Assembly (NCBI GenBank): GCA_930367205.1
Contig: OV884009.1
Location: 86,573,189-86,637,188 of the forward strand
Length of the DNA: 64,000 nucleotides
Direction: 5' to 3'
Origin: Acanthosoma haemorrhoidale
Lineage: Eukaryota; Arthropoda; Insecta; Hemiptera; Acanthosomatidae
Shown: positions 55,687-64,000 of the stretch, piece by piece
Numbering within the stretch: the first letter of the stretch is position 1
Layout of the letters: every line of letters begins with the position of its first letter
Translations under genes and position numbers: made by a program
Notes under the pieces: generated by a model
What the model was told of the DNA's origin: nothing
Databases searched by the model: none
Seen by the model: only the letters and a program-made list of their open reading frames with translations

Positions 55687-56441
55687 ATGAAATGACATTG
55701 CATATCTAAGACTAATATGAACATTAACAGTCATTCCACTTTGGAACACAGTTCCTGGCCGTAGAGATTTCAACAAAACAATATGCTTGAGTATCTTTGC
55801 TTTTTCAGATCTACCTTAATCTTTTTTGTTATTCTACCTTTATATAACTTTAGTTCACCTTTAAGTTTTTGGGACAAAATTTAGATCAAATTTGTATATA
55901 TTAGTATTGTATAATTATACATAAGTGTATGTTATTATAATTTATTTTGTTTATTAATTTTCTTTGATTTTTACCTTTTCTATTTATTCAATTTCCTTAC
56001 AAATTATTTCTTATACATATACTTTTTTTATTTCTTGGTATAAACTATTTTTCTCTGCTTGTTAATGTTGTAAATATTTCTTCTGTAAACAGATTAGCCT
56101 GAAAATGTTCTGCTTGCTGCTTTATAATTTCAGCTGGCCCTCCTCGCCTGTACTAGTCTGGAGTAGGAGGATTTTTGATGGCCATATGAGGTATGTATTT
56201 TTTTCTCCCCCTCCTCCCTCATTGGAAGATAGCTTAAAGCCTGGTCTCAACATAATTTTTATTTTATTGAAACTTATTTTTGTTTTTAAATAAATAAAAA
56301 CAAATTAACCCTGTCTACCAAACACTAGTGTATTATACTTTACTATATTGATGGATCAAAAGGTAATATCAATGGTCTTATTGTCCTCTGCAATCATTTA
56401 ACAATGAACATCAAAAAATCAAATCACAGGTCTCGACTTAC
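55687..56441. other. No certain gene
   Basis: AT-rich. A possible small plus-strand exon with acceptor TAATTTCAG and donor GAG|GTATGT at about 56145-56190 is open in one frame only and too short to call. Confidence 0.3.
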
Positions 56442-56451
56442 GAACAGACAT
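56442..56451 (-). CDS. Possible first coding exon of the minus-strand host gene
   Basis: The minus strand reads ACCAAG-ATG-TCT-GTT-C followed by the donor GTAAGT. The ATG has A at -3. The exon ends in phase 1, which is the phase required by the exon at 48073. If correct, the first intron is about 8.4 kb and contains the J1 fragments and the RNase H LINE, and the whole protein is about 170 residues. Ten coding bases are too little to be confident. Confidence 0.3.
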
Positions 56452-58740
56452 CTTGGTGATTGCTCACTAGCAGAAATATCTTCATTGTCTTCTAATTGTG
56501 AAGGAATGGCCAATGAAATGCAGTGTCAAACATCACATTGACTTCTAGATTTATATTTTTAAGAACAATTTATATGACATGTAAACTTTTGTACGTATTA
56601 TTAAGTAATTATTTATTTTATATCAGAATACAAAAAATAATTTTTATATGTTAAAATAAATGTATTCCATATATTATTAACGATTTCCGATTATAAATTT
56701 ACCTTAAATAAATAAAAAAAGTGCCTGCAGCTAGTTCGATATCCTATACTATGTATTTAGATACAAAAAGGTTGGCTACCCCTGAATAAACATGTTTTAG
56801 TACATTAGAATACATGGCGTAGTGGGTTTTAGTCAGAGAATTTCCAAGTCATACCACATACCAGTGGTCACCAATTATTTATCCCATAGGTTCTTTTAAA
56901 CTCGAGTTTTCGTGGTCGAGAAAACATCAGTCTCGCCACTCCAACTCCCTTCACCACTCCACTCCATTGTGCTACAAACTACTAATCTAGACTACCTGCT
57001 TTGCTTAGTACAACTTTTCTTTGAAATCAGTTGTTATAAAACATAATGGTTAGCAGAGAAATGGAGTGCGAAAATACCAAATAAACAGTTTTTTAGTTTT
57101 ATTTTTAGAATAGGAATAAATAAGAAAACCAACTAAAAGTACATATATATTATAAAAACTATTCACTGCGGGTGGAAGTTTCCCTCAGCCACAAATACTG
57201 TTTGTATGGTACGCGTTTTCTTCTGAAACATCATTTTCTGCTATTCACAACAGCAAAGGCACAAAACTTGCCTGTGATCCACCAGCTGGTATATACAGGT
57301 ATTTGATACAGTGGTGGGGTACACCTGCTTCAGACCCTTTCTTCTTTGAACCTTTGCTATCGAGGAAGAAGTATTCTGTTAATCCTTTGCCAAGAAACTC
57401 TATGGTCGTCATCTTCAAAATGTTGCATGATTTATTAATGTTATAAAACGCAAAAGAACCAAACTAATTTGCAAACTGGCTGCTTTAGTTGCAACCCATG
57501 AGATCAAGACCCTGAGGATTCAAGGCACTGTTGCCAAAATCATGGTGAGGGTTAGATTGAGTATATGAAGTGTAAGGACGAGACCACCAGATTTGGCAAC
57601 CTTGCACTCCCGTCCTGTCAGGAATGCGGCTGCAATGCGCCGTGTGCTGTGCGGGCTTCGAGTTCCTCGCTTTGAAGCACATATTTATATGTTAAGGAAC
57701 GAAGCTATCGTCTATAGTATGGCTGTCTGGACTGCGATAAGAACCATGAAAAAGATCTAGTCGATCAGAAATTTTAAAAGCATATTGGAAAATATGTCAG
57801 TCCTCAGTGACGAGAACAAATTCAACCACATAACGATACATTGTCTGGTAGTAAAAATTAGAAATGCTAAAGAAAGTACTTATTAAAGGGCCGCTTGTGT
57901 CAGCAGAATTATCGAAATGTCGAAAGTAGACGTAATGTAATACAAACTGCTATATTTTTGGTTGTCATTTCATTATTGTATGAACTAAAATATTATTTAA
58001 GACTTTTATAATGAAAATACAAGAAAAATAAATATGAATTATGCTTACATATTATCATTATGTGTAACATATTTTTTTAATTTATCTATTTATGTTCACT
58101 AATTGTCAATAACCACTCTTGGTTATGATTGACTTAAAAATGGGCGAAAATTAGGGATGGCCCAGGCGGTAAAAGCTCTAGTTAGACCACTGACACTATT
58201 TGAAGTTTTGAAAATTCCATCTATTTTTATATATAATTAAAAAGTAATGATCAAACAACAATAAACAGGATGAGTGTTGTTCAACAAGAGGAGTTCAATA
58301 AAGAAAATGATTTAAACAAATATGGGAAAATCCTTGGCTGCTGGTATTGCCTTGAATGGATAATCCTGATGACAGTCCCTTAAGGCAAACTATTACGACA
58401 ATGTCCCCTTGGTCTATGAATAAATCTGAATAAAATTACACGAAACAGCTCCTATTAGCAGCAAACAAAAAGAGGGAGAATATTGAGCAGTCATCCGCCG
58501 ACAAGTACATGCATTAAGTAATTTCACACTATCTAGCCCCAACCCCCACCCCCTACATCCCCTCCTTGGCCCACAGGCATCCATGCTTTGACATAAGAGT
58601 ATGTACACATCTATGCAAATCAGTAGCATTTCATAATTTCAAAATTGTTAAATAGTGGGTTCGCCACCTTATTTTTTCTATTATAAGAAACAGTATATTA
58701 GAACAGTAGCCAGTGTAGGTAGTCAAAACGTCTCCTACGT
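56452..58740. other. No certain gene
   Basis: AT-rich. Around 57220-57700 there are open stretches with raised GC on both strands (for example a minus-strand ATG frame of about 56 codons starting MTTIEFLGKGLTEYFFLDSK near 57414). I recognise no family. Confidence 0.25.
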
Positions 58741-59335
58741 GTACATGACCTTATTTTATTTATTTATTTAATGTACCCTTGAGTGGCATTAGAAGCTATC
58801 ACATGTCAAAGTTTTCAAAGAGGAATCAATAGTCTCTTTGAATATTAGCAACCTTAGTCTTGCAATGCTTCGTATTATGTGCTTGGAGTGTTTTGTTCTG
58901 GTGTCAAGTGTTGTGTTCTTGGAGTAGTGAGCTGTTTTTCTGCAAGTGGCGTAATGTGATGGTTCCAGATCCCTCGACAAGTAACAATTGGTTATTCACT
59001 GGGGCTTAAAAGGGGGTACTCGCTGGTTGGGCGTTAGGGTGTTGAGTTAGTTTTCAAGATTAATTTCAGTTTGTCGTTATTGGTTTTAAAATATCATAAT
59101 CAAAGAAATATATCATGCAACTTGACTATTGAAGTCTACCTTGGTCTGTCAAGTATTCTTATTAGAAACTTGTTTAGGATTACTTGAAGTTTGATATTGA
59201 TTTCACTGACTGAGCTCATAGGTGCTTCAATACAATTCCTATTGATAAATGGGAGAGGTCGATGATAAGGGTGCAAATATGGTTTATATGTGGGATGAAA
59301 ATCAGACTGTACTTTACAGTAAGCTTGCCACACTA
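58741..59335 (-). mobile_element. Possible LINE relic
   Basis: On the minus strand broken frames contain INIKLQVILNKFLIRILDRP, which resembles the thumb region of Jockey/CR1-type reverse transcriptases. The segment ends in an (AAAT)n-like tail at about 58753-58772. Many stops. Assignment is tentative. Confidence 0.35.
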
Positions 59336-60771
<1,436 letters not shown>

Positions 60772-60846
60772 AATTCCTTATTTAACAAGTATTCTAGAAA
60801 ATATTACATAATCAGTATTTTTGTACTCACTGCTACAATATTAAAC

Positions 60847-60913
60847 ATGGCCGTGAACCACGATCACATGAATCAATTGGAGCCAGCAGAGGTGAAGAGT
60901 GCTTTTGAGAAAG
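60847..60913 (+). CDS. Candidate first coding exon
   Basis: ATG with A at -3 and G at +4 opens 22 codons (MAVNHDHMNQLEPAEVKSAF, then EK) and one further base before a possible donor AAAG|GTGATA. Further acceptor-like TCTCACAG sites occur at about 60984 and 61042. The frame also stays open to 61161 without splicing. No recognisable protein. Weak prediction. Confidence 0.2.
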
Positions 60914-61161
60914 GTGATAGACACTCCCTTTCTGTTTCCTTCGCTGATGTTACAGCATGTACTTACTTTACCTGTCTCACAGGTGTCGGGTGTCAACCTC
61001 CTCACTACCTTTCCATTTTAGGCAGTTTCATTTTTCTCACAGGTGGTATCGGTTGCCCAAACGAATTTTCCCTGCACACAAGAAGCTTTATTTTGAATTT
61101 AGAACGTCAAGATAAGATAGAAGATATGATAGAAAAATATATACTTTTTCGTACCAAGTAA

Positions 61162-64000
61162 TTAATTAATTTTATGGTATGTAATGTTTGTCAGTTCGTC
61201 GCAACATTAAAGGCGACATTTATGCCATTTTTTGTGTATATAGGTCAACAGGGTACTCCCAAAGACAAGAGAAAATGAGATACAACGGTGAATACATAGG
61301 GGTTTCTAGTTTTGAAAAAAAAACAACGAAACTTTTAAAAGGATTGACGTATTGTTACATTAGGTTTCATGAAATTGTCGAAAATACATTAGTTTTTCTG
61401 ACGATTTATCGAAAATCCTATGCCAGAAAGGCTTCAGAGAAAAAGTTAAATGTGCTTATAACTAATATTCTGGGATTATTAGCCTCATACCTCTTAAACC
61501 AAATATATTTTAACTATCAAGAAAATAGGAGAAAATTATCACTGTTTTGTCTATTGTGTAATACGAAGTATACAACCTGACATGACTCGTAACCTCAACT
61601 GATGACAAAGGTGCCGAATGAGGGTGCCGGGAGGAAAATTCAATGCACACGAAGGGTACTCGGTTCCACTGGTCCGGAAAGCATTTAATTCCGTTAACAC
61701 GACTGCGCCAACCTATGGCTGCTAAATGGACCGTAAAGCCATGGCGTAAGAATGGATTAGCAGAGGTTGGTCTGGATTTATCATGGCTGCTCTTAATCAT
61801 GGCAGAGTGGTGTTGGCCTCACACCTCGCCAACAGGATTGTTCAGGCCGGAAATTACATTTGCCCATTTGTTGGTGTCCCCCCCACAACCTCCCCTTCCC
61901 CCCAATTAGGCCGTGTGCTCGTCTCTAATTGAATCTGTCCAGTCGCCAACTTTGGTAAACAACTAGGAGTGCGTGGTGTCTCCTTAGCCTCTCGCGGTCA
62001 TAATCACCAAGCCAGCAAGTCCCCTAAGAACCCCTCCCTCCAAGTTTCTACCTGCTTTCTCTTAGGTTTGTAAACAAACCTATCCCCGGTTTTTCATTGA
62101 CTTGTTTTTGGTAAGCGACAGTTATCCGTAGATCTTGGATAGTTAGTGGTGATAGCAATTACTTTACTTCCAGCACTCCTGGAAGGTCCTCCTGCATTGC
62201 CTTAATGTTTAAACCGATGGATAATCGCATAGGATATTTCCCCCAGCTTTTACTCTTAACTGCGTTAACTCCACTCCCGTGGCCTATCAGAAGAATTTTT
62301 CAACGCATCTCCTTAAAATTATCTTGAAATTTTAAATAAAAATAATCTCTGGTAATAAAATATCAGCGGTTGTATGCTGTGGAAGTATGTGTATGTTTAC
62401 AATGCCTTTAAGAAATGAAGCCTGCTGCTCGTTACAAATAGATCCACCGGCCTCTGACAGTCGATTTCAAGTCACCAAATACCGGATAGAAAGGAGTTTT
62501 GGAACTACCGTTTTGGAAATATCAGCAGTATCCTTCACCCAAAATCCGCAGTTACATAGCCCCATACCAATTAGCGCGTATCAAACGTGTAAATAAGGAT
62601 GAACTGGAGGCAAAATACAGCCATCCCTTTCCCGGAGCCAGTAGAAGAATCTCTGACAAGGGAAGCACCGAAGGGTTCGAACCTTTCAGATGGATACTGG
62701 ACTTCCAGTTGGTCAGTGCCACTGCCAATATCCTACCGGAAATAACCATCAAACTCTCATATCCGACATCACACAATCTAAAACGAAACAATACTGAACA
62801 TCGCGTTGCCAAATGACCCTAAAATGGAGAGACGTAGGTTAGTAAAAATTACAATGATTTGGCTAATAAAGAATACAGAAAACTTTGTTATGAAGAATCC
62901 TATGTTGACAACTGCACTCACAACTATCATTGGTCAGACAGTAAAAATATTGAAATCACCATCGTTTCAATTGAGATAATTTAACGACTACACTTACGGA
63001 AATATTTCCAGGAATCAAATTAGGATCAGCTGAAACCATGTGAAGTGTGTGTGGTTGAGTGAGTTTGTAATTAACATATTTATCCTTGCATCCCTTCCAG
63101 TCCTATCGCGTGACCCTCTCTCCTCTAATCACACAGTGGAACGGTATGTAGTACATAACTGACTGTGGTACTTGACTAGACTTAAGTGGGAAAGTTGTGA
63201 GTGGTTACCAGTATGTAGTCGATTCGAGCCGCCCCCTGCTGCCCAACGGTCCCTGTGTTACATAGCTTGTGCTATGTCAATCAGTAGTATGATGATAGTG
63301 CATATATACCATAAAAAAATAAAATAAGCCAATAACTTTTTCATTGCACAGCTGTAAACTATTCGAAAATCCCTTCAAAAATTAAACAAACAAAAAGAAA
63401 AAAGTTATGCCTAGTTAAAGATTTTTTATGTTTTTTTTTTTTTTTTTTTGGGGGGGGGTTAAGCAAAAGAAACCAAAAGTGAATATGGTGGATTTGGTTA
63501 TTAATATCCCATAGTTTAGTTCTGGCATCGAAGAAAAATAAGAAAAAAAATTATGTGTTCTGAAAGTTGGTATAGTGATTAAGGGGAGTATACATACTAA
63601 AAGTCCTTGAGGGTGGAGGGTGAGTGCGACGGGGGGGGGTTAATATATATATAAGTCAATGTTTTGGGTTTTCTCAAATAATTGGCTAGTAATTTTAGCT
63701 AGACATATTTTATACACAAAATTTAAGTACTTAATTGCCTATAAAACCGTTTCTATTAATTTTTTTCGATGAAATAATGCTTTAGGAGATAGTGAGCGTA
63801 AAAAAAACAGGAGTGTTCACAATTTTTGTTAAAACGAAACATTTTTAATGAATACACCAATACTAGTAAAGTGAATAGCGCTGTGTACCTGTAACATAGA
63901 AGTATATAACAACCTCAGTAACTAGTATGTACACATGAGCATGAATGAAGTAGTTTGTTTACTCACCGGTATCCTATCATCATCAAAGGTATTTTTCTTC
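61162..64000. other. No certain gene
   Basis: Mixed sequence. Blocks at 61580-62050 and 62390-62820 have raised GC and frames of about 90-105 codons on both strands without recognisable domains. A T tract followed by G residues lies at 63430-63459. The last kilobase is AT-rich. Confidence 0.3.

Noticed and set aside
57220..57700. Open stretches on both strands considered as ribosomal-protein or LINE sequence
   Set aside because: I could not match them to any family, and splice context is not convincing.
62660..62700. GGTTCGAACC resembling a tRNA B box
   Set aside because: No matching A box, acceptor stem or anticodon arm at the right distance on either strand.

Overview
The window looks like repeat-rich, AT-rich nuclear DNA of an animal, most likely an arthropod. 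The reasons are Jockey-clade and RNase H-bearing LINEs, Ty3/Gypsy elements (one with AGTTA...TAACT termini and a tRNA-Phe primer site), mariner-type termini, long microsatellites and short candidate exons with GT/AG borders. I see no rRNA, convincing tRNA, CRISPR array, bacterial operon or plasmid feature. Species assignment is inference; a crustacean such as a copepod would fit, but nothing seen proves it.

Layout. 1-1.3 kb: broken 3' end of a LINE (here family J1). 3.0-10.4 kb: a three-layer nest, in which an LTR-like repeat is split by a 5'-truncated Jockey LINE (family J2), itself split by an apparently intact Ty3/Gypsy element (Gypsy-1, identical LTRs). The uninterrupted target is visible in a second copy of the outer repeat at 16.6-17.6 kb. 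10.8-15 kb: minus-strand J1 and J2 fragments and a 220-bp CT microsatellite. 19.4-22.6 kb: a LINE with a damaged ORF1 and polyA end, carrying two inverted copies of a 541-bp coding-like segment. 23-26 kb: isolated candidate host exons and a duplicated terminal exon. 26.7-39.9 kb: an LTR-element cluster holding a truncated minus-strand Gypsy (Gypsy-2b), an intact relative head-to-head with it (Gypsy-2), a probable solo LTR (all three in TA tracts), and a frameshifted third element (Gypsy-3). 40-64 kb: mostly introns and intergenic DNA with LINE relics, a 95-bp mariner-like miniature element, a LINE tail with five adjacent hairpins and a 98-nt polyA, and an RNase H LINE with a 15-bp target-site duplication.

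Host genes. A minus-strand gene of at least four exons (48.07 to 43.88 kb) is supported by matching splice sites and intron phases. A possible first exon lies at 56.45 kb. LINEs have entered its introns and its terminal exon has a diverged copy at 25.9 kb. I cannot name the protein (about 170 residues if the model is right). Two or three further single exons are candidates only.

How the parts work. The autonomous Gypsy elements encode Gag, protease, reverse transcriptase, RNase H and integrase. Gypsy-2 keeps Gag and Pol in one frame separated by a single UGA that is also present in its diverged relative, suggesting stop-codon readthrough. The J1 LINEs share a hairpin in their 3' untranslated regions, a candidate signal for their reverse transcriptase.
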